A stretch of DNA of 64,000 bases from CAIWHR01 sp963836265 (GCA_963836265.1 CAWIIO010000005.1:124001-188000), one strand, 5' to 3'. Shown: positions 36,172-44,582, numbered from the stretch's first letter. Numbers and translations are program-made. Notes: generated by a model from the letters alone, not told the origin.

Positions 36172-36956
36172 AAAAGCACATCAAGGCGGTCGACGCGCGC
36201 GGCAGGAAGCTGGGCGGCGAGACCCCGTTGCTCTGCACGCCGCTCGTCGGTCGGACCCGCGAACGGGTGCTCACGGAAGCGGGCGTCGTCCTGAGGCAGA
36301 AGCCCGACCTCGTCGAGTGGCGCGTCGATTTCTTCGATGCGATCGGCGACACCGACGCGGTGATCGAGACAGCACGCGCGCTCCGCGGCGTCGTCGGCAA
36401 GCGCCCCATCATATTCACTCGCCGCGCCGAAAGCGGCGGTGGCGAGCGGACCGCCATCGGCGACGCGGCGGTCGTCGAGCTCTACGACGCGGTCGCGGCG
36501 AGCGGGCTCGTCGACTTCATCGATTTCGAGACCGACAACGACCCCGCGCACTTGCGGCGTGTGCGCGACAGCAGCCGGCTGCACGAGGTGCGGTTGATCC
36601 TGTCCTACCACAACCTCAGCTACACGCCGGGGCTCGATTACCTGGTCGACCGGTTCCTCGAGGCGGAGCGGCTCGGTGCCGACGTCGCGATGGTGCAGGT
36701 CATGCCGCGCGACCGCTCCGACGTGCTTCGCCTGCTCGCAGCAACGGTCGAGGCCGACGACAAGACGCGCATCCCGCTGATCAGCATGTCGGTGGGGCCG
36801 CTGGGGTCGGTGACGCGGATGGTCGGCGGCCTGTTCGGCTCGTGGTTGAGCTTCGCCGTCGGCGAGTCCGCGTCGGCACCGGGGCAGATCCCGATCGGCG
36901 ATCTCGTGACGGTCTACGACATCATCCGCCGGTCCCGCGGCGGCGAAATGTTCTGA
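36168..36956 (+). CDS. Type I 3-dehydroquinate dehydratase homologue lacking the Schiff-base lysine
   Basis: This 262-residue protein matches AroD along its length. VEWRVDFFDA contains Glu50/Arg52, IFTRRAESGGGER and LILSYHNLSYTP are present (His148), and the C-terminal lid SASAPGQIPIGDLVTVYD is kept. In known type I enzymes the Schiff-base Lys follows the catalytic His by 27 residues in a GADIPKIAVMP-type strand. Here the strand reads GADVAMVQVMP with Met175 at that place. Canonical imine chemistry should be impossible, so it is either inactive or catalyses another reaction. It overlaps the TIM-barrel gene and precedes an AroE-like gene by 36 bp. Confidence 0.85.
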   Translation: MKKHIKAVDARGRKLGGETPLLCTPLVGRTRERVLTEAGVVLRQKPDLVEWRVDFFDAIGDTDAVIETARALRGVVGKRPIIFTRRAESGGGERTAIGDAAVVELYDAVAASGLVDFIDFETDNDPAHLRRVRDSSRLHEVRLILSYHNLSYTPGLDYLVDRFLEAERLGADVAMVQVMPRDRSDVLRLLAATVEADDKTRIPLISMSVGPLGSVTRMVGGLFGSWLSFAVGESASAPGQIPIGDLVTVYDIIRRSRGGEMF

Positions 36957-36992
36957 CCGGACGCCCGGTCACCCACCCGCCACGAGGTTTCC

Positions 36993-37826
36993 ATGATCAG
37001 CGGCACGACCCGGCTCATTGCCCACCTCGGATACCCGACCGAGTCGTTCAAGGCCCCCATGATCTATAACCCATGGTTCGAGGCGAACGGGATCGACGCC
37101 GTCGTCGTGCCGATGGGGGTCAGGGCCGACGACTTTGCCGGCGTCCTGGCGTCGCTCAGGAAGTTCACCAAGCTCCACGGCGCGCTCGTGACAATGCCGC
37201 ATAAGGTGACCGTCGCCGATCTGCTCGACGAGAAGAGCACCACGGTCAAGATCGCGGGTTCCTGCAACGCGCTGCTGCTCCGACCCGACGGCACGCTGGT
37301 CGGCGACATGTTCGACGGCGCCGGGTTCGCCCGCGGACTGAAGCGCAAGGGTTTCGTGATCGCGGGCGCCTCCTGCCTCGTCATCGGGGCGGGCGGCGTC
37401 GGGTCGGCGATCGCGGCGTCGCTGTCGGCCGAAAGGCCCGCGTCGATCTCGCTGTTCGACACCGACACGGCGTCGGCCGCGGGCCTCGCGGCGCGGCTGC
37501 GCGAACACCATCCGGGGATCGCCGTCGAACTGCGCTCGAGCGATCCCGCGGGATATGACCTCGTCGTGAACGCAACGCCCCTCGGCATGAGGGCCGGCGA
37601 TCCGCTCCCGCTGGAAGACGCCCGCCTCTCGCCCTCGACTTTCGTCGGGGAGGTCGTGATGAAGCAGGAGATCACACCACTGCTGCAGGCGGCCAGGGAC
37701 CGCGGCTGCCGCTACCAGGTCGGGACCGACATGCTCTTCGAGATGATCCCTGCCTACCTCGAGTTCTTCGGTTTCGGCACCGCGACGCCCGACGAATTGC
37801 GCGCGGTCGCGCGGGTGTCCTACTGA
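36993..37826 (+). CDS. Shikimate dehydrogenase-like protein with altered carboxylate-binding site
   Basis: This 277-residue AroE/YdiB-fold oxidoreductase keeps catalytic Lys71 (VTMPHKVTV) and Asp108 (DMFDGAGFARGL), and has the nucleotide site CLVIGAGGVGSAIAASLSAE. The two serines that hold the carboxylate of shikimate (HSKSP in standard AroE) are replaced: GYPTESFKAPMIYN has Phe19 and Ala21. After the second beta-strand it has LFDTDT, an Asp typical of NAD preference, instead of NRT. A catabolic NAD-linked dehydrogenase for a related ring compound is inferred. It shares these changes with the frameshifted gene at 29870-30791. Confidence 0.85.
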   Translation: MISGTTRLIAHLGYPTESFKAPMIYNPWFEANGIDAVVVPMGVRADDFAGVLASLRKFTKLHGALVTMPHKVTVADLLDEKSTTVKIAGSCNALLLRPDGTLVGDMFDGAGFARGLKRKGFVIAGASCLVIGAGGVGSAIAASLSAERPASISLFDTDTASAAGLAARLREHHPGIAVELRSSDPAGYDLVVNATPLGMRAGDPLPLEDARLSPSTFVGEVVMKQEITPLLQAARDRGCRYQVGTDMLFEMIPAYLEFFGFGTATPDELRAVARVSY

Positions 37827-37863
37827 CGGCGTCGCCGTGCTGCACCGCATCATCGACTCGGGG

Positions 37864-37914
37864 TTGCCAAGAATTGGCGGGACTGTTAAATTTTCCTTGC
37901 TGCTTCGCCAATTC
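37864..37914 (+). promoter_or_regulatory. Promoter and candidate operator of the tetR/TRAP unit
   Basis: TTGCCA (37864-37869) and TTAAAT (37886-37891) are spaced by 16 bp, a plausible sigma-70 promoter in an AT-rich pocket. A perfect 9-bp inverted repeat, GAATTGGCG (37871-37879) and CGCCAATTC (37906-37914), brackets the -10 and the expected start point. A site over the promoter is typical of TetR autorepression. The right arm abuts the ribosome site of the TetR gene. Confidence 0.55.
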
Positions 37915-37925
37915 GAGGAGATTAC

Positions 37926-38594
37926 ATGGTGCTGCAGGTCTCGTCGGCGCGAACCACCGCGATGCGCAAGCCGAAGGCGCCGGAGGCGAATCGCGCGCGG
38001 ATCCTGGCGGCGGCGACCGCGGAGTTCGCCTCGCGCGGGTACAAGGGCGCGAGCATGGACGCGATCGCCGCGCGCACGCAGACCACGCGCGCGCTGATCA
38101 ACTACTACTTCTGAAGCAAGGAGCGGCTCTATCTTGCCGTGCTCGAGCGAGTCTACGCGGAGATCCGCGAGGCGGAAAACGAGCTCGAACTCGAGCATCT
38201 TGCGCCGGTCGACGCGATCCGCCGCATCGTCGAGTTCACCTATGATTATTACGTCGATCACGAGTATTTCGTGCGAATCGTCGTCGCGGAGAACCAGGCC
38301 AAGGGCCGGCACATGAAGCGATTCCCGTCGCTGCGAACGGTCAACCGCCCCATCGTCGACATGCTCGGCGCCGTGATTGCGCGCGGGCAGGCCGAGGGCG
38401 TGTTCCGCCCGGATCTCGATCCGATCGACGTCCACATGGCGATCGCCGCCCTAGGGATGTTCAATGTCACCAATCAGTACACCTTCGGCACCCTCTTCCA
38501 GCGGGCGATGGGCGCGAAGGGGAATGTGTCCGCCCGCCGCCGGACGGTGGCCGACGTGATTCTGAGCTGGGTCGCCCGCGCGTCAACTCGCTAG
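37926..38594 (+). pseudogene. TetR-family regulator gene with an in-frame stop
   Basis: The first 62 codons encode the TetR helix-turn-helix: ANRARILAAATAEFASRGYK, MDAIAARTQTTRALINYYF. Then TGA (38114-38116 region) stands where the family has Gly before SKERLY, and the same frame continues without a break through KERLYLAVLERVYAEIREAE, a C-terminal ligand domain (VEFTYDYYVDHEYFVRIVVA) and VADVILSWVARASTR. Restoring one codon gives a normal ~222-residue regulator. A point mutation, a base-call error or TGA readthrough are the options. It presumably controlled the TRAP transporter genes downstream and itself through the inverted repeat at 37871-37914. Confidence 0.75.
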
Positions 38595-38628
38595 CGCGGT
38601 AGTTGCAACTCACTTCGAAGGAGAACCC

Positions 38629-39623
38629 ATGAACTTCAAGATCGATCGTCGTCCGCATGCTGAAGGCCGGCGCCGCGCTGGCCGCGTCGCAGGCCGTGCC
38701 CGCCCGGGCGCAGGACACGCCCACGCTGCGCTTCGCCGCGGTGTTCTCTGACAAGGACATCCGCGCCGACATGATCCGAATGCTGGCGAAAGACGTCGAA
38801 GCCGACTTACAAGATCGAGCCCTACTTCAACGCGACACTGTTCAAGCAGGGCACCGAACTCGTCGCGCTGCAGCGCGACAACCTGGAAATGGGCAACATC
38901 GCTCCGCAGGACATCAGCAAGCAGCTGCCTGCCTGGTCGGTCCTGACGTCCGCCTACACGTTCCGCGACGCCCATCACGTGCTCGCGTTCTTCGCGAGCG
39001 ACATCGGCGCGCAGATGAAGAAGCAGGCCGAGGACCAGCTGAAGATCAAGATCCTGGGGCCCGACGTTCTACGGCACACGTCAGGTGGGACTCAAGCCGA
39101 AGAAGAAGATCAGCACGCCCGCGGACATGTCCGGCATCAAGCTGCGGATGCCGCCGGGGCGACGCGTGGCAGCTCCTCGGCCGCTCGCTCGGCGCGAATC
39201 CGGTGCCATGGCATATCGCCGAGGCGTATACGGCGCTGCAGACGGGGGCCGATCGACGGTCAGGACAACCCGTTGCCTAACGTGCAGGACATGAAGTTCT
39301 ACGAGGTGATGTCGCAGATCGTGCTGACCTCGCACCTCGTCGCCTTCGACGTGCTGTGCATGAACCAGAAGTCCTGGAACACCATGAGTCCGGAAAAGCA
39401 GAGGAGCTTCCAGGCGGCGGTCGACAAGGCGCTGGTGTGGAGCGTCGATCAGCATCTGAAGCGCGAATCGGAGCTTGCCGACAACTTCCGGAAGTATGGG
39501 CTCGACATCTACACGCCGGAGATCCCGGCGTTCCGCGCCTATGCGCAGAAGGTGTACCTGGCTTCCGACGATGCGAAGGCCTGGGCGCCGGGGATCCTCG
39601 ACAAGATCGCCGCAGTCAAATAG
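38629..39623 (+). pseudogene. TRAP transporter solute-binding protein gene with five single-base frameshifts
   Basis: Joining frames gives one DctP-type receptor. It has a twin-arginine leader (MNFKIDRR, then MLKAGAALAAS), then LRFAAVFSDKDIRADMIRML, YKIEPYFNATLFKQGTELVA, LKPKKKISTPADMSGIKLRM, DAWQLLGRSLGANPVPWHIA, IDGQDNPLPNVQDMKFYEVM and a C-terminal half that is intact from about 39255. The frame changes near 38652, 38812, 39066, 39167 and 39254, and each is explained by one extra base. Five insertions and no deletions in ~600 bp are more like consensus errors than natural decay. The ribosome site GAAGGAG and the downstream dctQM genes are intact. Confidence 0.8.
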
Positions 39624-39702
39624 CCGCAGCAGGCCGAGGGTCGCGGGTCGCCGGTGCGGCTCGCGGCGGCGACCATCGACGTTGATGTGGACGGGGAGGA
39701 GC

Positions 39703-40218
39703 ATGACTTCATTCATCCTTAGGATCGCCGGCTGGGTGCAGCGTCGCTCCGAGAACGTGATCGCCGCGCTGCTCGGCATCATGTTCGTCGCCTTCCTCGT
39801 CCAGATCGTCTTCCGGTACTTCCTCAACCTGCCGACCGGCTGGTCCACCGAAACCGTCGTCGTCTGCTGGCTCTGGTTGGTGCTCTTTGGCACAGCGCTG
39901 GCGCTCAAGGAGAAGGACGAGATCCGCTTCGACATCTTCACCTCGGTCGCAGGGCCGCGCGTGCGCCGCGTGATGGCCGCAATCGTGTCGGTCGCGATCG
40001 TCGCCCTATACGGTCTGTCGCTCCCGGCGACCTTCAAGTACGTCGCGTTCATGAGGGTCGAGCACTCGTCGTATCTAGACATCCGCCTCGACTGGCTGTA
40101 CTCGGTCTACCTGATCTTCCTGGTCGCAACTATCCTGCGCTATCTGTGGTTGCTGTGGGAGGCCTTGCGCGGCGAGCTGCCCGCCGAGGAGACGGCCGAC
40201 GGAGACCGGGCGCCATGA
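39703..40218 (+). CDS. dctQ: TRAP transporter small membrane subunit
   Basis: This 171-residue protein with four membrane helices is typical of DctQ: NVIAALLGIMFVAFLVQIVF, RYFLNLPTGWSTETVVVCWL, GTALALKEKDEIRFDIFTS, VYLIFLVATILRYLWLLWE. A GGGGAGGAG ribosome site precedes ATG 39703. It overlaps dctM by 4 bp (ATGA). It pairs with the interrupted dctP and with dctM to form a secondary importer for organic acids. Confidence 0.92.
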   Translation: MTSFILRIAGWVQRRSENVIAALLGIMFVAFLVQIVFRYFLNLPTGWSTETVVVCWLWLVLFGTALALKEKDEIRFDIFTSVAGPRVRRVMAAIVSVAIVALYGLSLPATFKYVAFMRVEHSSYLDIRLDWLYSVYLIFLVATILRYLWLLWEALRGELPAEETADGDRAP

Positions 40219-41516
40219 GCCTCCCAAGCCCCTTCACCCTCTCGCTGCTGACCATCGTCGCACTGAGCCTGCTCGGTCTCCCGATCGGCCTGGCGATGGT
40301 CGGCGGAACGGTGCTCTACCTCGCCACCGCCGGCCTCGACGTGGGCACCGCGAGCGAGCAAGTCCTAAACGGCATGATGAACAGCTACCTGCTCCTGGCG
40401 ATCCCGCTGTTCGTGCTCGCGGCCGAGTTCATGAACGCGGGGAGCATCATGGACAGGCTGGTCAGGTTCTGCAACGCGCTGGTCGGCCGCTTCCGCGGCG
40501 GCCTGGCGCTGGTCAACGTTGCGCAGGCCATCGTGTTCTCCAGCATGTCCGGGTCTGCGCTGGCTGATGCTGCCGGTGCAGGCAAGCTCATGCAGGGCCT
40601 GATGACGCGCGAGGGGAAGTACTCGCGGGCCTTTGCTGCGGCCCTGACGGCTGTCGCGGCCACGATCGGCCCGATCATCCCGCCGTCGATCCCGCTGGTG
40701 GTTTATTCGCTGGTCTCGGATGCCTCGGTGGGTTACCTGTTCCTCGCCGGCGTGATCCCCGGGTTGCTGATCGGCGCCGCGCAGATGGCGCTGATCGTCG
40801 CCGTGGGCAAGCGCCGCAATTTCCCGGTGGAAGTGCGGGTGCCGCTGCGCGAGATGCCTCGCATCACGAAGGAGGCGTTCCCGGCGCTCCTGATGCCGAT
40901 CATCCTCTTCACCTGCATGTACAGCGGCATCACCACGCCCACCGAGGCCGCCGCCGTGGCGGCCGCCTACGCGCTGCTGATCGCCGGCGGGCTGTACCGA
41001 AGCATCGGCCCGCGCGACATCTACCACTCCCTCATCACCAGCGCACGCACCACGGTGTCCATCGGCATGCTGATCGCGGGCGCGATGGCCTTCAACTACG
41101 TGATCACCGTCGAGAACATCCCGAAGGCGGTGAGCGCCATCCTGACCGCCACCAGCCTGTCGCAGACGGGCTTCCTGCTGCTCGTCAACGTCATCCTGCT
41201 CGTGCTCGGCTGTCTTCTCGAGGGCACGACGATCATCCTCGTCATCCTGCCCGTCCTGCTCCCGACCGCGAAGGCCCTGGGCGTCGATCCAGTGCATTTC
41301 GGGGTGATGGCGGTGACGAACATCATGTTCGGTCTCGTCACGCCTCCCTATGGCCTGCTGCTGTTCATGATGACCAAGATCGCGAACGTGTCGCTGCGCG
41401 AGATCGTGCGCGAGGTGATGCCGTTTCTCGGCGTCATGCTCATCGCCCTCCTGCTGATCACTTACGTCCCGGGCTTCTCGCTGTTCCTGCCGCGCCTGTT
41501 CGGCTATACGGGCTGA
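40215..41516 (+). CDS. dctM: TRAP transporter large membrane subunit
   Basis: This 433-residue permease of the DctM family has about 12 helices. Landmarks are LNGMMNSYLLLAIPLFVLAA, VNVAQAIVFSSMSGSALADA, AAVAATIGPIIPPSIPLVVY, GITTPTEAAAVAAAYALLIA and LGCLLEGTTIILVILPVLLP. It catalyses the ion-coupled transport step. The start at 40215 is set by the ATGA overlap with dctQ. It ends convergently with the LysR gene, 125 bp away. Confidence 0.94.
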   Translation: MSLPSPFTLSLLTIVALSLLGLPIGLAMVGGTVLYLATAGLDVGTASEQVLNGMMNSYLLLAIPLFVLAAEFMNAGSIMDRLVRFCNALVGRFRGGLALVNVAQAIVFSSMSGSALADAAGAGKLMQGLMTREGKYSRAFAAALTAVAATIGPIIPPSIPLVVYSLVSDASVGYLFLAGVIPGLLIGAAQMALIVAVGKRRNFPVEVRVPLREMPRITKEAFPALLMPIILFTCMYSGITTPTEAAAVAAAYALLIAGGLYRSIGPRDIYHSLITSARTTVSIGMLIAGAMAFNYVITVENIPKAVSAILTATSLSQTGFLLLVNVILLVLGCLLEGTTIILVILPVLLPTAKALGVDPVHFGVMAVTNIMFGLVTPPYGLLLFMMTKIANVSLREIVREVMPFLGVMLIALLLITYVPGFSLFLPRLFGYTG

Positions 41517-41641
41517 CGTGCGATCGCCGAGGGCAGCGCGCGCGCCGCGGTCGCGCAGTGAGGCGATCGTCGAAGCGGTGCGGACCGTAGCACAATCGAA
41601 ATCCGGTTGCGGCGTGGGCATCGCGCAGCCTGGCAAGGGGT

Positions 41642-42589
41642 TCAGCGTCCCGTGCGTTCGACGCGGGCGCGGGATCGCACAGGATGGGCAAGAAGCTCCG
41701 CGCACAGCGAACGGAGGAAGCAATGCCCCGGATCCCGGTGGAATCGCTCGTGCCAGTACTGCCGTACGGTGAACCCGTCGATCCTCACCGGGCAGGGCAC
41801 GACCCGGATTGCGCTGGAGGCGGCGAGCGTCTCGCCGATGTGCCGCGGCACGGTGGCGATCAGGTCGGTGCCGGCGACGATCGTCGACAGGCCGAGGAAG
41901 CCTGGCAGTTCGAGCATCACGCGACGCCGGATGCGCGCCTTCGACAGCGAGGTCTGCAGCGTCGTGTAACTCGCGGTCGAGAGGATGCCGATGTGCGCCT
42001 CGTCCCGATATGCGCGCAGCGACATCGTCGTGCCGATGCGCGGATGCCCCGCGCTCACCAGGCAGACAAAATCCTGTGCGTAGAGCACGTGTTCGTGGAA
42101 TCCGGCCTCGAGCCCGGGGATGAAGCCGATCGCGACATCCGCCTCGCCGTTCTCGAGCGCGCGCGGCGTCTGCGCGGAGATCGGCACGATCTCGAGACCG
42201 ACACCCGGGGCATCGGGTCGCACGCGAGCAAGCAGGCGTGGCAACAGCGTGATGTGGCTCGCATCGGTCATCGCGATCCGGAACACGCGCTCCGACGACG
42301 CGGCGTCGAACGCGGGTGCCTTGCCGCCGATCCCCTGCAGCAGAGCCAGCGCTTCGCGCACCGGTCCGATCAGGGCGTCGGCGCGCGGTGTCGGCCGCAC
42401 GCCGGAGGAGGTGCGCACGAACAGCGGGTCGGCGAGCTTCTGGCGCAGCTTGCCGACCCAGATGCTGACTGTGGGTTGGGAGAGCCCCAGCTTCTCCGCA
42501 GCGCGCGTCATGCTCTGGCCGCGGTAGATCTCGTCGAACAGCACGAGGTGCCGCGCGTCCCGGGTAAGGGCGCCGAACCCCTCGATCAT
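41642..42589 (-). CDS. LysR-family transcriptional regulator
   Basis: This 315-residue regulator has the LysR helix-turn-helix at ~15-75 (LVLFDEIYRGQSMTRAAEKL, LSQPTVSIWVGKLRQKLADP, TPRADALIGPVREALALL) and a PBP-like effector domain (FRIAMTDASHITLLPRLLAR, ENGEADVAIGFIPGLEAGFH). It faces the PanE-like gene across 149 bp that include a perfect inverted repeat, so it probably activates the 42.7-46.4 kb set and controls itself. The effector is unknown; a pathway intermediate is expected. Confidence 0.9.
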   Translation of the reverse strand: MIEGFGALTRDARHLVLFDEIYRGQSMTRAAEKLGLSQPTVSIWVGKLRQKLADPLFVRTSSGVRPTPRADALIGPVREALALLQGIGGKAPAFDAASSERVFRIAMTDASHITLLPRLLARVRPDAPGVGLEIVPISAQTPRALENGEADVAIGFIPGLEAGFHEHVLYAQDFVCLVSAGHPRIGTTMSLRAYRDEAHIGILSTASYTTLQTSLSKARIRRRVMLELPGFLGLSTIVAGTDLIATVPRHIGETLAASSAIRVVPCPVRIDGFTVRQYWHERFHRDPGHCFLRSLCAELLAHPVRSRARVERTGR

Positions 42590-42599
42590 ATTGATATTC

Positions 42600-42625
42600 G
42601 CAATGACATACTTTCACATCATTGC
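42600..42625. promoter_or_regulatory. Candidate LysR operator: GCAATGA-N12-TCATTGC
   Basis: Two perfectly complementary 7-bp arms, GCAATGA (42600-42606) and TCATTGC (42619-42625), lie 11 bp upstream of the LysR start codon in an AT-rich stretch of the divergent region. LysR proteins commonly bind dyads of this kind near their own promoter. Confidence 0.5.
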
Positions 42626-42738
42626 ATGGACAAAAGTAACCAGCAAGGCCACCATCGGCGCACATGCACAAGCTGGCGTGTGTCCCTCACCTTGGGCTGG
42701 CGAAGCGCCGGCGGTGGGGGCGGCAGGAGGGTCGCGGC

Positions 42739-43680
42739 ATGAAGATCTGCTTTCTGGGTTCCGGGGCGCTCGGCAGCGCGATCGGCGGCGCGCTCGCCGA
42801 AGCGGGCGTCGACGTGGTCCTGGTCGATCCCTGGCAGGCGCACGTGGATGCGATGAACCACGACGGCCTGACGCTGCGCGAAGGCGGCACCGACCGCAAG
42901 GTGAAGGTCCGGGCCGCGACCAGCGTCGCCGGGCTCGCTCCGGTCGACCTGGTCATCGTGCTGGTCAAGTCGTTCCATACGCGCGAAGCGGTCGAGCACG
43001 CCCGCGCGCTTGTCGGGCCTGGTACTGCCGTCATGTCGCTGCAGAACGGCTTGGGGCACGAGGAGATCATTGCCGAGGTCGTCGGCCGCGGGCACGTACT
43101 TGCGGGCAAGACCTACAAGGGCGGCGTGCTGCTCGCGCCCGGTCACGTCATCGCGGGAATCAAGGGCAAGGAAACGATCATCGGCGAGCTCGACGGCCGC
43201 GTCACAGAGCGCGTGACACGCGTTGCAGAAGCGTTCAACCGTGCTGGGCTCGCCGCGACGGTCAGCACCAACATCATGGGCACGATGTGGGACAAGCTGC
43301 TGATCAATGTCGCGACCGGCGCGCTCGCCGGCATCACGCGGCTCCCTTACGGCGGGCTCTATGAAGTGCCCGAGGTAAAGGCCTGCGCACTGGCCGCGGT
43401 TGCCGAGGGCCTCGCGGTCGCGGCGGCGGCCGGCGTGAAGATCTCGTACACGGATCCCGAGGGCCCGTGGATGAAGGCCGCCGAGGGACTGCCGCCGGAG
43501 TTCAGGACGTCGATGCTGCAGAGTCTGGAAAAAGGCAGCAGAACCGAGGTTGATTTCATCAACGGCTCGGTCGTGCGCTGGGGTGACAAGTGCGGCGTCC
43601 CCACGCCAGTCAACCGGACACTTGTCGCGTGCGTCAAGGGTATCGAGCACCAGATCCAGCACCAGGCCGCGAAGTCCTGA
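42739..43680 (+). CDS. Ketopantoate reductase (PanE/ApbA) family dehydrogenase
   Basis: This 313-residue protein has the N-terminal Rossmann motif KICFLGSGALGSAIGGALAE and DLVIVLVKSFHTREAVEH, SLQNGLGHEEIIAEVVG, the family Lys in AGKTYKGGVLLAPG, and a C-terminal helical domain (WDKLLINVATGALAGITRLP, RTEVDFINGSVVRWGDKCGV). True ketopantoate reductase is possible, but many catabolic clusters carry PanE-like enzymes that reduce other 2-oxo or 3-oxo acids. Its place behind a divergent LysR gene and before VOC, AroQ, MaoC and CoA-transferase genes favours a catabolic role. Confidence 0.83.
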   Translation: MKICFLGSGALGSAIGGALAEAGVDVVLVDPWQAHVDAMNHDGLTLREGGTDRKVKVRAATSVAGLAPVDLVIVLVKSFHTREAVEHARALVGPGTAVMSLQNGLGHEEIIAEVVGRGHVLAGKTYKGGVLLAPGHVIAGIKGKETIIGELDGRVTERVTRVAEAFNRAGLAATVSTNIMGTMWDKLLINVATGALAGITRLPYGGLYEVPEVKACALAAVAEGLAVAAAAGVKISYTDPEGPWMKAAEGLPPEFRTSMLQSLEKGSRTEVDFINGSVVRWGDKCGVPTPVNRTLVACVKGIEHQIQHQAAKS

Positions 43681-43713
43681 CGATTCCGCCCTCCGCGCAA
43701 AGGAAATGTATCG

Positions 43714-44100
43714 ATGACCACTCCGAAGAAGTCCTATGTCGAGCACGTGGCGGTCCGCGTGAAGGACATCGGCTGGCACGTCCGCTTCTTTCACGAAGCG
43801 CTCGGCATGACGATCCGCGAGGTGGACGGCCCGGCCGATGCGCCAAGGCAGGTGTGGACGATCGGCGGGATCCAGCTGATGGCCGATCCGACATTCGAAG
43901 GTCCCGAGGGAAGGCTCGCGCATCTCGGCGTGATGACGGAAGACCAGGAGGCGGCGATCGCCGCGGCGAAGGCGTTCGGCGCGACCGAGCTGCCGCAGGG
44001 CCGCAACTGGCTCGCGCTGCCCGACGGATTGGCCATCGAGATCATCCAGGCGTCCGCGAACGCGGTTGCCGCCGCGCTCGCGGTCGATCCGCGCGCTTGA
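43714..44100 (+). CDS. Small VOC/glyoxalase-family protein
   Basis: This 128-residue single-domain vicinal-oxygen-chelate protein shows YVEHVAVRVKDIGWHVRFFH, LGMTIREVDGPADAPRQVW, AHLGVMTEDQEAAIAAAKAF and LALPDGLAIEIIQ. Candidate metal ligands are His in VEHVAV, His in LAHLGV and Glu in IEII. Isomerase, lyase or dioxygenase roles all occur in the family. It lies in a same-strand run with PanE-like (33 bp upstream) and AroQ (47 bp downstream) genes. Confidence 0.8.
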   Translation: MTTPKKSYVEHVAVRVKDIGWHVRFFHEALGMTIREVDGPADAPRQVWTIGGIQLMADPTFEGPEGRLAHLGVMTEDQEAAIAAAKAFGATELPQGRNWLALPDGLAIEIIQASANAVAAALAVDPRA

Positions 44101-44147
44101 ACGGCAGTCCCTGGACGACGACGTTCACCAACTTACGAGGAATCCCG

Positions 44148-44582
44148 ATGAAGAAGATCCTGATGCTCCATGGCGTCAATCACAACATGTTCGGCAAGCG
44201 TGATCCGGTCCAGTACGGAACGATCACGCTGGCCGAGATCGACGAATCGTTGCGCAAGCTCGGGAAGGAATTGGGCGTGGAGGTCGTCTCGTTTCAGACC
44301 AACAGCGAAGGCGCGATGTGCGATCGCATCCACCAGGCGTTCTTGGAACAGGTCGACGCAGTGATGATCAATGCGGGCGCGTGGACGCACTACAGCTACG
44401 GTATCCGCGACGCGCTGGCGATCCTCACGGTGCCCATCGTCGAGATCCACATGTCGAACATTCACGCGCGCGAGGAATTCCGTCACCACTCGTGCTTTGC
44501 CGAGATCGTCAAGGGTCAGATCTGCGGCTTCGGGGCCAACACGTACCTGCTGGGTCTGCGCGCCGCCGTTGGCGCGCTGTGA
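44148..44582 (+). CDS. aroQ: Type II 3-dehydroquinate dehydratase
   Basis: This 144-residue enzyme would interconvert 3-dehydroquinate and 3-dehydroshikimate. The type II active-site pattern is present: GVNHNMFGKRDPVQYGTITL with Arg18 and Tyr23 in the flexible loop, FQTNSEGAMCDRIHQ, INAGAWTHYSYGIRDAL, EIHMSNIHAREEFRHHS and a closing GFGANTYLLGLRAA. Changes from the usual GPNLNLLG start (HGVNHNMFG) keep both Asn positions. In the biosynthetic pathway it would duplicate other dehydroquinases; beside VOC, MaoC and CoA-transferase genes a catabolic role (quinate direction) fits better. Confidence 0.9.
   Translation: MKKILMLHGVNHNMFGKRDPVQYGTITLAEIDESLRKLGKELGVEVVSFQTNSEGAMCDRIHQAFLEQVDAVMINAGAWTHYSYGIRDALAILTVPIVEIHMSNIHAREEFRHHSCFAEIVKGQICGFGANTYLLGLRAAVGAL

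Noticed and set aside
41517..41641. CGATCGCC / GGCGATCG dyad between convergent dctM and lysR as a terminator
   Set aside because: The arms are 33 bp apart and there is no T-run on either strand; too weak to call.
40365..42671. 768-codon minus-strand frame spanning dctM and the LysR region
   Set aside because: Overlaps dctM antisense and LysR in another frame; both of those have clear family motifs.
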